Positions 10,354 to 20,982 of a stretch of 64,000 nucleotides of DNA are shown here, piece by piece. Both the position numbers and the translations under genes were made by a program. Position 1 is the stretch's first letter, and the number at the start of each line of letters is the position of its first letter. The DNA lies in the NCBI RefSeq assembly GCF_001665625.1, contig NZ_LZSY01000104.1, positions 16,767-80,766 of the forward strand, in the 5' to 3' direction. The DNA is from Mycolicibacterium peregrinum. Lineage in GTDB: Bacteria > Actinomycetota > Actinomycetes > Mycobacteriales > Mycobacteriaceae. The notes under the pieces are model-generated. The model made no database searches and was not told the origin of the DNA. It saw only the letters and a program-made list of their open reading frames with translations.

Positions 10354-11841
10354 ATGGGCGAGACCTGCGTGCGGGACGAACTGAGAACACTGTTCCTGTT
10401 CGAGCATTTGTCCGACGGGCAGCTCGACACGTTGTGCCAGGCCGGCAGCATCGAGACGTTCCCGGCAGGCCCGATCGTCACCGAGGGTGATCCGGCGACG
10501 TGCTTCTACGTGATGCTCGACGGTGAGTTGGTGATGTCGAAGCGCTCCGGCGGCGTCGACATCCAGACCAACCGCACCTCGATGCGCGGCGTGTACTTCG
10601 GCGCCTGGTCGGCCTACATCCCCGGCGAGGAACACGTCTATGAGGCGTCGGTACGCCTGACGAAGCCGTCGCGGGTGTTCGTGCTGGATGCCAATGCCTT
10701 CGCGGGGTTCATGCAGTCCCAGTTCCCGATGGCGGTGCACCTGCTGGAGGGACACAAGGTCGGTGGCCGACGGCAGAGCCAGATCATCGGTCAGCGCGAG
10801 AAGCTGCTGGCGCTCGGCAACATCACCGCGGGCCTGACTCATCAGCTGAACAACCCGGCGGCGGCCACCGCCCGTGCCGTGGCCGACCTGCGCGAGGGCG
10901 TCGGCAAGATGCGGCACAAGCTGGCGATGCTGGCCGACGGCAAGTTCACCCCGCAGGCGCTGCGGATGCTGGTGACCATCCAGGACGAGGTCGCCGAGCA
11001 GGTCGCCAAGCACAAGGGGCTGGAGCTCACGGCGCTGGAGACCTCCGATCGCGAGGACGAGATGGGCGACTGGCTCGAGGACCACGACATCGTGGGCGCC
11101 TGGGACTATGCCCCGACCTTCGTCGAAGCCGGTCTCGACATCGACTGGCTGGAACGCATCTCGGCGTCCGTCGACGATGCGCTCAAGGACGGGGAGGCGT
11201 CGGCGACGCTGCAGGCGGCCCTGGGTTGGCTGAAGTACACCATCGACACCGAACTGCGGATGAACGAGATCGCCGAGGCGAGCAAGCGGATCTCGGCGCT
11301 GTTGGCCGGCGCCAAGCAGTATTCGCAGATGGACCGCGGCGACTATCAGAGCGCCGACGTCCACGAACTGCTGCGCAGCACGCTGATGATGTTCGGCGAC
11401 AAGATCGGCAAGGACAAGCCCGTCAGCCTGTGCAAGGACCTTGACAAGTCGCTGCCCGAATTGCATTGCTACCCAGGCGATCTCAATCAGGTGTGGACAA
11501 ACATCATCGACAACGCCATCCAGGCGATGGACGGTCACGGAACGCTGACGCTGCGCACGAGCCGGGAGACCGACGAGATGATCCGGGTGGAGATCTGCGA
11601 CGACGGGCCGGGCATTCCGGCCGAGGACATCAACCGGATCTTCACGCCGTTCTTCACCACCAAGCCGTTCGGCGAGGGCACCGGCCTGGGCTTGGACCTG
11701 GCCTGGCGCATCGTGGTGGAAAAGCACCACGGGGATCTGCGGGTGCAGTCCGAGCCGGGTGACACCCGGTTCATCGTGCTGTTGCCGCTGCAGGCGCCGG
11801 CGCCCGAGGGCCAGGCCGCGGAGACGCCGGCGTCGGAGTGA
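10354..11841 (+). CDS. Histidine kinase with N-terminal cyclic-nucleotide-binding-type domain
   Basis: Soluble sensor kinase of 495 aa with no membrane segment. About residues 10-125 form a cNMP-binding/Crp-like beta-barrel (IVTEGDPATCFYVMLDGELV). The phosphoacceptor H-box is GNITAGLTHQLNNP (His163). The ATPase domain follows at about 350-480 with the N box (IIDNAIQAM), the G1 box (CDDGPGIPAED) and the G2 box (GEGTGLGLDLAW). A GAGGA ribosome-binding site 5 nt before ATG 10354 favours this start over the TTG at 10342. It is 33 bp downstream of the receiver-flavoprotein fusion, its obvious partner. The ligand of the sensor domain cannot be told from sequence. Confidence 0.85.
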   Translation: MGETCVRDELRTLFLFEHLSDGQLDTLCQAGSIETFPAGPIVTEGDPATCFYVMLDGELVMSKRSGGVDIQTNRTSMRGVYFGAWSAYIPGEEHVYEASVRLTKPSRVFVLDANAFAGFMQSQFPMAVHLLEGHKVGGRRQSQIIGQREKLLALGNITAGLTHQLNNPAAATARAVADLREGVGKMRHKLAMLADGKFTPQALRMLVTIQDEVAEQVAKHKGLELTALETSDREDEMGDWLEDHDIVGAWDYAPTFVEAGLDIDWLERISASVDDALKDGEASATLQAALGWLKYTIDTELRMNEIAEASKRISALLAGAKQYSQMDRGDYQSADVHELLRSTLMMFGDKIGKDKPVSLCKDLDKSLPELHCYPGDLNQVWTNIIDNAIQAMDGHGTLTLRTSRETDEMIRVEICDDGPGIPAEDINRIFTPFFTTKPFGEGTGLGLDLAWRIVVEKHHGDLRVQSEPGDTRFIVLLPLQAPAPEGQAAETPASE

Positions 11842-11880
11842 TGCCGGGCAGATCTGCCGTGCCGGTTCGCCTGTGATTGT

Positions 11881-11922
11881 CACGCTGGAGTGGCGCTCGC
11901 CGTCGAGCGTCACGCTGGTGTG
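11881..11922. repeat. Imperfect palindrome containing a short direct repeat
   Basis: Arms 11881-11899 and 11904-11922 pair at 14 of 19 positions around a 4-nt loop. The inner CGCTCG/CGAGCG pairs are perfect. CACGCTGG also recurs in direct orientation at 11881 and 11911. It lies 39 bp past the kinase gene and could be a transcription terminator or a dispersed intergenic element. There is no U-tract. Confidence 0.5.
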
Positions 11923-12011
11923 ACCAAGGCGGGCGGCGCCGGCCCGGCCAGATCCAGAATCAGCGTGATTCGCCCGGAATAGCCCCCACCCACACACCGG
12001 TTGAGACGTTC

Positions 12012-12875
12012 ATGACCCAGACCACGGTGGGCGCCAAGCCCGATCTCGGCACGTTCGGCGCGTTCGGCCACTACCTGCAGTTCCAACAACTGTCGCCCGA
12101 GCAGTTACGCGACATCGAGGCCCTGGGTTACGGCGCGATCTGGGCCGGCGGATCACCGCCTGCCGAGCTGGAGTGGATCGACCCGATCCTGGCCGCCACC
12201 GACACTTTGCAGCTGGCCACCGGCATCGTGAACATCTGGTCAGCCGACGCCGAGGCAGTGGCAGGATCGTTCCACCGCATCGAGGCGGCCTATCCGGGCC
12301 GGTTCCTGCTCGGCATCGGCGTCGGGCACCGTGAGGCGATCGGCGAATACCGCAAACCGCTCGATGCGCTCACCGATTATCTGGACAGGCTCGATGAGTA
12401 CGGCGTGCCGCGGCACCGCCGCGTGGTGGCCGCGCTCGGACCCAAGGTGCTGCAACTGTCGGCGGCCCGCTCCGCCGGCGCGCACCCGTACCTGACCACC
12501 CCGGAACACACCGCGACGGCCCGCGAGTTGATCGGGCCCGCAGCGTTTCTGGCCCCCGAGCACAAGGTGGTGCTGACCACCGATCAGGACAAGGCACGCG
12601 CCGTCGGCCGCAAGGCGCTCGACATCTATCTCGGTCTGTCCAACTACCTCAACAACTTCAAACGGCTCGGGTTCACCGACGAGGACCTGGCCAAGCCGGG
12701 CAGCGACCGGTTCATCGACGCGGTCGTCGCGCATGGCACGGTGGAGGACGTGGCGGCCCGGCTGCGGCAGCACCGTGATGCGGGCGCCGACCACGTACCT
12801 GTGCAAGTGTTGACGTCACCGGACAAACTGGTACCGGCACTGGCCGAACTCGCCGGGCCGCTCGGCCTGGCCTAG
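12012..12875 (+). CDS. Luciferase-like (LLM class) F420-dependent oxidoreductase
   Basis: TIM-barrel oxidoreductase of the luciferase-like monooxygenase family, 287 aa. In mycobacteria this family mostly uses coenzyme F420. LQLATGIVNIW, RIEAAYPGRFLLGIGVGH and SAGAHPYLTTPEHT are characteristic of the 'TIGR03620-like' mycobacterial subgroup, which includes Rv3463 next to rmlB. ATG 12012 was chosen because the upstream open frame is not conserved-looking. The next gene is a close paralogue 24 bp downstream. Substrate unknown. Confidence 0.82.
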   Translation: MTQTTVGAKPDLGTFGAFGHYLQFQQLSPEQLRDIEALGYGAIWAGGSPPAELEWIDPILAATDTLQLATGIVNIWSADAEAVAGSFHRIEAAYPGRFLLGIGVGHREAIGEYRKPLDALTDYLDRLDEYGVPRHRRVVAALGPKVLQLSAARSAGAHPYLTTPEHTATARELIGPAAFLAPEHKVVLTTDQDKARAVGRKALDIYLGLSNYLNNFKRLGFTDEDLAKPGSDRFIDAVVAHGTVEDVAARLRQHRDAGADHVPVQVLTSPDKLVPALAELAGPLGLA

Positions 12876-12899
12876 AGGACCAGAGAAAAGGACGCTCAG

Positions 12900-13751
12900 A
12901 TGACCGAATCGCTCTCACTCAAGCCGGATCTGGGCCGCTACGGCGTGTGGACGTTCGGGGCGGTGCAGCCCGAGCAGGCCGCCGAGGTCGAGAAGCTCGG
13001 GTACGGCGCGCTGTGGGTCGGCGGTTCGCCGGCCGCCGATCTGTCTTTCGCCGAACCCATCCTGGAACGCACGCAGACGCTGCAGTTGGCCACCGGCATC
13101 GTCAACATCTGGACGGCCGACGCCGCAGCGGTCGCCGAATCGTTCCACCGCATCGAGGCCGCGTATCCGGGCCGGTTCCTGCTCGGGGTCGGGGTCGGGC
13201 ATCCCGAGCACACCGACGAATACCGCAAGCCCTACGACGCGTTGGTGGAGTACCTCGACGCACTGGACGCGGCCAAGGTGCCGACCAGTCGGCTGGTGAT
13301 CGCCGCGCTGGGTGACAAAGTGCTGAAGCTGTCGGCACGGCGCAGCGCGGGCGCCCACCCGTACCTCACGACGCCCGAGCACACCGCGCACGCCCGCGAC
13401 GTGCTGGGCGAGTCGGTGTTCCTGGCGCCTGAGCACAAGGTGGTGCTGAGCACCGACAGCGCGGCAGCCCGTGCGATCGGACGCAAGACCGTCGACTTCT
13501 ATCTGAACCTGAGCAATTACCTCAACAACTGGCGCCGGTTGGGTTTCACCGAGGACGACATCGCCAAGCCGGGTAGCGACAAGCTGATCGACGCGGTCGT
13601 CGCGCACGGAACCGCCGGTGACATTGCCGCGCGCCTGCAGCAACACGTCGCCAACGGTGCCGATCATGTCGCGATCCAGGTTCTCGGCGGTCCGGACAAG
13701 CTGATCCCGACGTTGACCGAATTGGCCGGGCCGCTCGGCCTGAAGGGGTAG
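12900..13751 (+). CDS. Luciferase-like (LLM class) F420-dependent oxidoreductase, tandem paralogue
   Basis: 283 aa, with nearly every motif of the previous gene repeated in order (LQLATGIVNIWTADAAAVAE, SFHRIEAAYPGRFLLGVGVG, SAGAHPYLTTPEHTAHARD, LSNYLNNWRRLGFT). The pair is a clear tandem duplication, and both ends converge on AELAGPLGL/TELAGPLGL. ATG 12900 follows an AGAAAAGGA ribosome-binding site. The two proteins could be redundant or form a heteromer. It precedes rmlB by 60 bp. Confidence 0.82.
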   Translation: MTESLSLKPDLGRYGVWTFGAVQPEQAAEVEKLGYGALWVGGSPAADLSFAEPILERTQTLQLATGIVNIWTADAAAVAESFHRIEAAYPGRFLLGVGVGHPEHTDEYRKPYDALVEYLDALDAAKVPTSRLVIAALGDKVLKLSARRSAGAHPYLTTPEHTAHARDVLGESVFLAPEHKVVLSTDSAAARAIGRKTVDFYLNLSNYLNNWRRLGFTEDDIAKPGSDKLIDAVVAHGTAGDIAARLQQHVANGADHVAIQVLGGPDKLIPTLTELAGPLGLKG

Positions 13752-13802
13752 CCGCACAGTCAGGGCCGACGATCGTGCGGATATGACGACACCGCCCGAT
13801 AG

Positions 13803-15406
<1,604 letters not shown>

Positions 15407-15496
15407 ATTGAGGTAGTCCGCTACTGCATACGGGACAGCCCGGTGGGGCGACGATGGGCGCATCAGCGCAGGCGTGCCCGACGAAACGAGACCACC

Positions 15497-15844
15497 ATGA
15501 ACCGAGCTTCCCAGTTGACGGCGACTTTGCTGGTGTCCGGTGGCCTGGCCCTGACCAGCTTGGTGTGCGCGGCGACCGCCCTGGCCGGCGGCCCGTACCA
15601 GTGGTGCCCCGGCGATGAGCCGGGCGGTTACGGCGGTGGGTTCAACACGCCTGCGGATGCGAGGCCGAGCTGGGACTGGAACGTCTGCCACAGCTACCAC
15701 TACGTCAACCAAGGTCAGGGCAACGTCTCGTCCACTGTGTGGGAAGGCGACAACCCGCCGCCTCCGTATCCGTGGCAGCCGCCGAACATGTGCTGGTCGC
15801 TGTTCCTCCCCCGGCCGTGCGGCCCCGCCGACCTAGGTCAATGA
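15497..15844 (+). CDS. Small secreted Cys/Pro/Trp-rich protein
   Basis: 115 aa. A signal peptide (about residues 1-33, ending ATALAG) leads to a short mature protein with four cysteines (QWCPGDEPGG, WNVCHSYH, PNMCW, RPCGPAD) and many Trp, Tyr, Pro and Gly. The GG-x-Y-QWCPGD opening is a recurring feature of small exported mycobacterial proteins of unknown function. ATG 15497 is chosen because it places the signal peptide at the N-terminus. Its 3' end overlaps the convergent peptidase gene by 7 bp. Confidence 0.7.
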   Translation: MNRASQLTATLLVSGGLALTSLVCAATALAGGPYQWCPGDEPGGYGGGFNTPADARPSWDWNVCHSYHYVNQGQGNVSSTVWEGDNPPPPYPWQPPNMCWSLFLPRPCGPADLGQ

Positions 15845-16956
15845 CCTTCCAGCACCAGTGCGGAGTGCAGCAGCTTGTGGTCGAGTGCGTGCGCGGTCAA
15901 CCCACCCCGGCCCGTCATGGTCTCGGCCGCCACCAACGCGTTGACGATGGCCTCCTCCGTGGCTTCGATGGCCAGGTCGAACAACCGGGTCATCAGCTGC
16001 GGTGCCACCATGCGCACCCCGATTTCGGGCCGGTTGGCGTCGGGGTTCTCGTCCCATCCGTAGGGCGGGATTCCCCGGTTGCCGGTCGAGAACGCCAGCA
16101 TCATGTCGCCGCTGTACTGCTCACCTGTTCCGCCCACCCGGCCGATCGCCAAGGCGGAGCGTTGGGCAAGTCGGGTGCATTGATGCGGCAGCATCGGCGC
16201 ATCAGTGGCGACGACGACGATGATCGAGCCGGATCCGGCCGGGTAAGGGATCGGCAGATCCGGTGTCGGCACCAGTTCGGGCCCCACCATCTCCCCGACC
16301 GGCACACCGTTGACCCGAAGCCGTTCCCGCCGACCATGATTCGCCTGCACCAGTACGCCGACGGTGTACTGGCCACCCACGGTGTCGGTGACCCGCGATG
16401 CGGTGCCGATACCACCTTTGAAGCCGTGGCAGATCATCCCGGTGCCGCCACCGACATTGCCTTCACCGACCGGCCCGTCCGAGGCATCGGCGAGTGCGGC
16501 GAACACGTGCTCGGCCTGGACGTGGTGGCCGTTGCAGTCGTTCAGCAGCCCGTCGTAGGTCTCGCCGACCACCGGCAGAGACCAGTACAACCCGTCGCCG
16601 CGGGCCTGCACCTGTGCCGTGACCAGCGCATCGCGGACGACACCGACGCTGTGGGTGTTGGTCAGCGCGATGGGCGTGGTGAGCTCGCCGGATTCGCGGA
16701 TCCATTCCAGACCGGTGAGCTCGCCGTTGCCGTTGAGCCGGTGGGCCCCGGCGAACACCGGCTCGGTGAAGATCCCCGGGTGCGGCACCACGACGGTGAC
16801 GCCGGTGTTCACCGGGTTGGGGCCGGAGCGCTGGACCGTGTGATGCCCGACGGACACTCCCGCCACATCGGTGATGGCGTTGTTCGGACCGGTCGGGTGT
16901 TCGCCGATGACGACGCCGATGTCGCGGGCGCGTGGACGTGAGGAGCATTCAGACAT
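15838..16956 (-). CDS. P1 (DmpA-type) N-terminal nucleophile aminopeptidase
   Basis: Self-cleaving Ntn hydrolase of peptidase family S58, related to L-aminopeptidase/D-Ala-esterase DmpA. 372 aa from the ATG at 16956 (MSECSSRPRAR); a longer frame to 17124 is not family-like. NAITDVAGVSVGHHTV, EGNVGGGTGMICHGFKGGIG and the cleavage region PAGSGSIIVVVATDAPML match. Ser244, after Gly243, is the expected autoprocessing site and nucleophile, close to Ser250 of DmpA. A TetR-type gene is divergent 107 bp away and probably controls it. Confidence 0.87.
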   Translation of the reverse strand: MSECSSRPRARDIGVVIGEHPTGPNNAITDVAGVSVGHHTVQRSGPNPVNTGVTVVVPHPGIFTEPVFAGAHRLNGNGELTGLEWIRESGELTTPIALTNTHSVGVVRDALVTAQVQARGDGLYWSLPVVGETYDGLLNDCNGHHVQAEHVFAALADASDGPVGEGNVGGGTGMICHGFKGGIGTASRVTDTVGGQYTVGVLVQANHGRRERLRVNGVPVGEMVGPELVPTPDLPIPYPAGSGSIIVVVATDAPMLPHQCTRLAQRSALAIGRVGGTGEQYSGDMMLAFSTGNRGIPPYGWDENPDANRPEIGVRMVAPQLMTRLFDLAIEATEEAIVNALVAAETMTGRGGLTAHALDHKLLHSALVLEGH

Positions 16957-17063
16957 GCATCCCCCGGAAGGTAGTGGCGAAATTTTTTTCAAGATTGGCA
17001 AATAATGGCTGTGGACACCGCTCGATGCAACCTGATCGGCGAAAACCGGTAAGGATGTGACCT

Positions 17064-17675
17064 GTGGGACGGCCGAATCGACAAGCGCAACGGCGCGAGG
17101 AGATCCTCGACGCAACGATCGCACTGATCGAGCGCAACGATTTGAACACCGTGCGGATCGCCGACGTGGCAGCTGAGCTCAACCTGACCCCCAATGCCGT
17201 GCGCTACTACTTCCGCGAGATGGACCAGCTGTTGTCGGCGCTCGCGCAGCGCTCGGACCGCAAGTTCTACGACGACCGCCTCGCGGTGGTGGAACGCACC
17301 GAGGATGTGCGAGATCAGATCGCGTTCATGATCGCCGCCGGTCTGCCATCGGGACCGGAGGACGCCGAGTGGCGGGCAATCTGGCGGGCGGTGTTGGCCG
17401 CCGGGTTCGTGCTCGACCAACGGCGCGACATCCAGCACATCTATCACCGACAGGTCGACCTCTACGCCCAGATACTCGAAACAGGCTCCACCGCAGGCAT
17501 CTTCACACTCGCCTCGGCCACCCGTGACATCGCGATGACCCTCATGTCGATGGAGGACTATCTCGGGTACCGGATCGTGGCACGAGATCCCGACCTCGAC
17601 CGCGCGACCGCGCTGCGGCTGATGCGCGGCTATGCCGAACTGGCGACGGGGGCTCGGCTTCCGGTGACGGCGTGA
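17064..17675 (+). CDS. TetR/AcrR-family transcriptional regulator
   Basis: 203 aa, GTG start. N-terminal TetR helix-turn-helix (about residues 8-55): RREEILDATIALIERNDLN, VRIADVAAELNLTPNAVRYY. The C-terminal ligand domain resembles no specific subgroup I know. Its position between a divergent peptidase gene and a downstream exporter (4-bp GTGA overlap) suggests it regulates both. Confidence 0.82.
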   Translation: MGRPNRQAQRREEILDATIALIERNDLNTVRIADVAAELNLTPNAVRYYFREMDQLLSALAQRSDRKFYDDRLAVVERTEDVRDQIAFMIAAGLPSGPEDAEWRAIWRAVLAAGFVLDQRRDIQHIYHRQVDLYAQILETGSTAGIFTLASATRDIAMTLMSMEDYLGYRIVARDPDLDRATALRLMRGYAELATGARLPVTA

Positions 17676-18541
17676 CCGCACGCGCCCCGCTCGGGGCTGC
17701 GCTGCTGGTGGTGATCGCCGCGGTCAGCCAGGAGGTGGGGGCGGCGTTCGCGGTCGGACTCTTCGCTGCGGTCGGCACCGTAGGAGCGTTGTTCGCCCGC
17801 TTTGCGGTGGCCGGCGTGATCCTGTGCGCGGCCGTACGCCCGACCGTGCGGGGCCTGACGCGTCAGGCCTGGGGTGCGGCGCTCGCGCTGGCCGCGACGC
17901 TCGGCGCGATGAATTTCTGCTTCTATCTGGCCATCGCGCGGATCCCACTGGGCGTCGCGGTGACCATCGAAGCCCTTGGTCCGCTGATCCTTTCGGTGGT
18001 GACCGGCAAGAGCCGGGCCGCTTGGCTGTGGGCGTTGCTGGCCTTCGCCGGCGTCGCAGCACTGGGTCTGCCGCACGGGGGCGGCGGGCATTTCGAGGCG
18101 ACCGGATTCGGGTTCGCGGCCGCCGCGGGGGTGGCCTGGGCCGGCTACATCCTGGTGTCTGCTCGTACCGCCGTGGAGTTCCGTCGCGTCGACGGCCTGG
18201 CTCTTGCCACCGCCATGGGCGCACTCGGCGTCGCCCCGTTCGCAGTCGCCTCGGTCCACCTGAACGCACTGGACTGGCGCGTACTCGGGGTGGGCGCCGC
18301 AGTCGGCGTGCTGTCGTCGGTCATCCCGTACTCGCTCGAGTTGATCTCTCTGCGCCGTCTTCCACCTGCCACGTTCGCGGTGCTGACGTGCCTGTCACCG
18401 GTCACCGCGGCGCTCGCCGGCCTGGTGGTGCTCGGTCAGCAGATCGGGGTGCTCGGCTACCTGGGCGTAGCCCTGGTGACGGTCGCCAGTATCGGCGCGG
18501 TGCGGTCGGCACACGCACGCCCCGCCGAACCGCTCGGCTAG
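17672..18541 (+). CDS. EamA/DMT-family membrane transporter
   Basis: Inner-membrane exporter of the drug/metabolite transporter superfamily, 289 aa, with about ten hydrophobic segments in two EamA halves (about 10-130 and 145-285). Segments such as MNFCFYLAIARIPLGVAVTI and SVIPYSLELISLRRLP resemble the RhtA/YdcZ amino-acid exporter type. GTG start overlaps the TetR stop (GTGA). A peptidase, regulator and metabolite exporter in one locus would fit processing of a peptide or amide and export of a product, but that is inference. Confidence 0.8.
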   Translation: MTARAPLGAALLVVIAAVSQEVGAAFAVGLFAAVGTVGALFARFAVAGVILCAAVRPTVRGLTRQAWGAALALAATLGAMNFCFYLAIARIPLGVAVTIEALGPLILSVVTGKSRAAWLWALLAFAGVAALGLPHGGGGHFEATGFGFAAAAGVAWAGYILVSARTAVEFRRVDGLALATAMGALGVAPFAVASVHLNALDWRVLGVGAAVGVLSSVIPYSLELISLRRLPPATFAVLTCLSPVTAALAGLVVLGQQIGVLGYLGVALVTVASIGAVRSAHARPAEPLG

Positions 18542-18568
18542 CGGCGAGCTTTTCAGTGCGGGAAAGTG

Positions 18569-19327
18569 TCAGCGGTTCTTCGCGAGGAAGCGACGGAACA
18601 GCGGCCAGGCAATCGCGAGGTTGTATGCCACGCCGCCCAGCAGATACGGCCACCACGTGCCGTGCGCACTGGCGACCCAGAACGCCTTGGCCGCCCAGTA
18701 CGGCGGCAGCACACCGAAGGCCAGGTTCCACGATGAGTCGATGAACCAGGGCAGGCACGGCAGCCCCGCGATCAGCATGCCCAGTGCACGCAGCATCGCA
18801 ATGCCCTGAATCTTGTTGCCGGCCATGGTGACAATGAGAAGTAGCGTCACCACCGCCGACAAGCCAGCGACCAACCCGATCGGAACGAGCGCTCCGGTCA
18901 GCCCCGGCTCCAGGAGACCGCTGAACGACAGCGTCGCGATCACGTAGACGGTGGTGACCACCATGACGGTTCCCGCGCGATACCCGAAGAACGTCGTCAT
19001 CGGGACCGGCGTCACCCGCAGTGCGGTCATCGTGCCGGCATCGACCTCGTCGAGCATCAGGAACGCGCCCAGACCCCCGGCGATGATGATGCTGGTCAAC
19101 AGCAGAAACGCGGTCAGCACCAACGGGTAGTACGGCACGAGGTCGAAGCCGTAACGCTGCGCCAGCATCTCAGTGACCTCGGGCGTCAGGACCGCCACCA
19201 GCGAAGTCCAGATCACCGGCGCAAACACCACCATGACCAGCAGCGGATCTCGGTAGGTGCCCCGGATATCGTTGCGGCCGAATGCGGCCACGGCCCGGCC
19301 CGTCGCGGAACTCGATATCGCGGTCAC
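18569..19327 (-). CDS. ABC transporter permease (second of two)
   Basis: 252-aa membrane protein with six hydrophobic segments, in the ABC-2-like/fluoroquinolone-exporter type (PLLVMVVFAPVIW, ILVDE-like LMLDEVDAGTMTALRVTP). GTG 19327 overlaps the upstream permease stop by 4 bp, which decides the start over a longer frame. It is the last gene of a three-gene operon (ATPase 20906 to here). The LDE..GTM.ALR.TP loop recalls ABC-2 drug exporters; the cargo is unknown. Confidence 0.8.
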   Translation of the reverse strand: MTAISSSATGRAVAAFGRNDIRGTYRDPLLVMVVFAPVIWTSLVAVLTPEVTEMLAQRYGFDLVPYYPLVLTAFLLLTSIIIAGGLGAFLMLDEVDAGTMTALRVTPVPMTTFFGYRAGTVMVVTTVYVIATLSFSGLLEPGLTGALVPIGLVAGLSAVVTLLLIVTMAGNKIQGIAMLRALGMLIAGLPCLPWFIDSSWNLAFGVLPPYWAAKAFWVASAHGTWWPYLLGGVAYNLAIAWPLFRRFLAKNR

Positions 19328-20037
19328 AGCACACCCGACCTTTCGACGACGTAGCGGCCGAACAGCACGTGAGCGGTCCGCCACAGGACCACGAGCGACA
19401 GCACGGGATACAGCACCGAATAGAGCATCTGCCAGCTCGTCAACGCCACCTGGTCGAACGCCGCGCCCAGGAGCAACACCGGCCCCTGGGTGGGCACGAG
19501 GTACAGCACCGGGTTGGGCCAGAGCCCCGAGTAGTAGATCAGCGGGGGTACCAGCATGACCGCCAGCGGGATGGTGGCCGCCAGGAACCAGTCGGTGACC
19601 GAGGCGAACGGTAGCGACGTGATGAACCCGACCAGCAGCATCAGCAGGGTGCCGAGGACAACCCCGAGGACCAGCAGCACCGGATGGTAGGTGAAGCCGT
19701 CGGCGATGGTTGACACCACGATCGCCACGAACAACGAGATAGCCAGCAGCACAGATAGTTTGGCTGTCAGATACTCCCAGAAGCGCAACGGGGTGGAGAT
19801 GATCGCGCCGAGCGTGCGTTCCTGCTTCTCGAAGAACACCGAGCCGCCGATGAAGAAGAAGCCGATGATCGCGGTGTCGCCGGCGAGCACGTAGGGCTCC
19901 ATGACCGGGCGCAGGTCGCGCGGCATCGGCAACAGCACCGCCAACCAGATGAGGCCCGAGAACACACCCGCGTGCAGGAACCTCTGCCGGTTGGCCACCG
20001 TCAGTTCCAGCCGGATCGCGCTGAGCAACCGGGTCAT
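19324..20037 (-). CDS. ABC transporter permease (first of two)
   Basis: 237-aa membrane protein with six predicted helices. FFIGGSVFFEKQERTLGAII with LRFWEYLTAKL is the cytoplasmic coupling region seen in ABC-2-type permeases. Starts by ATGA overlap with the ATPase stop. The two unequal permeases probably form a heterodimer served by one ATPase dimer. Confidence 0.8.
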   Translation of the reverse strand: MTRLLSAIRLELTVANRQRFLHAGVFSGLIWLAVLLPMPRDLRPVMEPYVLAGDTAIIGFFFIGGSVFFEKQERTLGAIISTPLRFWEYLTAKLSVLLAISLFVAIVVSTIADGFTYHPVLLVLGVVLGTLLMLLVGFITSLPFASVTDWFLAATIPLAVMLVPPLIYYSGLWPNPVLYLVPTQGPVLLLGAAFDQVALTSWQMLYSVLYPVLSLVVLWRTAHVLFGRYVVERSGVL

Positions 20038-20906
20038 GACAACCGCCGCCCGGTGACCTCGACGAAGACGTCGTTGAGACTGCCTTCGCGACTGTGGATC
20101 GTCTCGACGTGATGCTCGCGCAGAATCGTATGGAATGCCGGATCGTCGGCCAGACCGTCCATCCCGTACTCGGCGGTGGCCAGTCCGCCGGGAGTGCGGT
20201 ACTGCACCCGGACGCGCCGTTGACTGCGGGCGATCTTCAGTTCGGCGGGGGTGTCGAGCGCGACGATGGCGCCGTCGACGACGAAGGCCACCCGGTCACA
20301 CAGTTCATCGGCCGTGGACATGTCGTGGGTCGTGAGGAAGATCGTGCGGCCGCGCGCTTTGAGGTCCAAGATGATGTCCTTGACCTTGCGGGCGGTGACC
20401 GGGTCGAGCCCCGAGGTGGGCTCGTCGAGGAACAGCAGCTCGGGGTTGTTGATCAGGGAACGTGCGAACGTCAGCCGCATCTGCATCCCCTTGGAGTACT
20501 TGGCAACCCGGGTGTTGGCGGCATCACCGAGACCGACCGCGTCCAGTAATTCCATCGGATCCGCCGTCGGCCCGTCATAGAGGGAGCCGAAGAACCTGAG
20601 GTTCTCCAGCCCGGTGAGCTTGTGATAGTGGTTGGGCAGTTCGAAGGACACACCCACGCGCTGGTAGTAGTTCGGCCCCCAGTCCAGCGGGTCCCGGCCC
20701 CACACCGTGGCCTGGCCGCCATGCCCGCGCAGCAGCCCGATGAGCAGCTTCTGGGTGGTGGATTTTCCGGCGCCGCTGGGCCCCAGAAACCCGAAGATCT
20801 CCCCCGGCGCGACGCTGAAGTCCATGCCGCGTACGGCCGGCTCGGTTGCTTTGGGATAAGTGAAAGTCAAGCCCCGAACGTCGATGACATCGGTCGCTGT
20901 GTGCAT
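20034..20906 (-). CDS. ABC transporter ATP-binding protein
   Basis: 290-aa ATPase. Walker A GPSGAGKSTT, Q-loop region, signature YSKGMQMRLTFARSL (an LSGGQ variant, as in DrrA-type ATPases), Walker B LLFLDEPTSGLDP and H-loop TTHDM. The ~70-residue C-terminal extension (RVRVQYRTPG...) is usual for drug-exporter ATPases. First gene of the ATPase-permease-permease operon. A MarR-type regulator gene is divergent 120 bp away and is the likely repressor. Confidence 0.88.
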   Translation of the reverse strand: MHTATDVIDVRGLTFTYPKATEPAVRGMDFSVAPGEIFGFLGPSGAGKSTTQKLLIGLLRGHGGQATVWGRDPLDWGPNYYQRVGVSFELPNHYHKLTGLENLRFFGSLYDGPTADPMELLDAVGLGDAANTRVAKYSKGMQMRLTFARSLINNPELLFLDEPTSGLDPVTARKVKDIILDLKARGRTIFLTTHDMSTADELCDRVAFVVDGAIVALDTPAELKIARSQRRVRVQYRTPGGLATAEYGMDGLADDPAFHTILREHHVETIHSREGSLNDVFVEVTGRRLS

Positions 20907-20982
20907 CAGTGCCCTTCCGCGCAGACGAAAATCACATCTCCGACCAGACTTCCCGGAACACCGGACATGACTGTACTAAACT

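Noticed and set aside
9316..11997. An 893-codon minus-strand open frame opposite the flavoprotein and kinase genes
   Set aside because: Antisense to two well-supported genes, rich in Arg/Gly/His with no recognisable domain; a GC-rich shadow frame.
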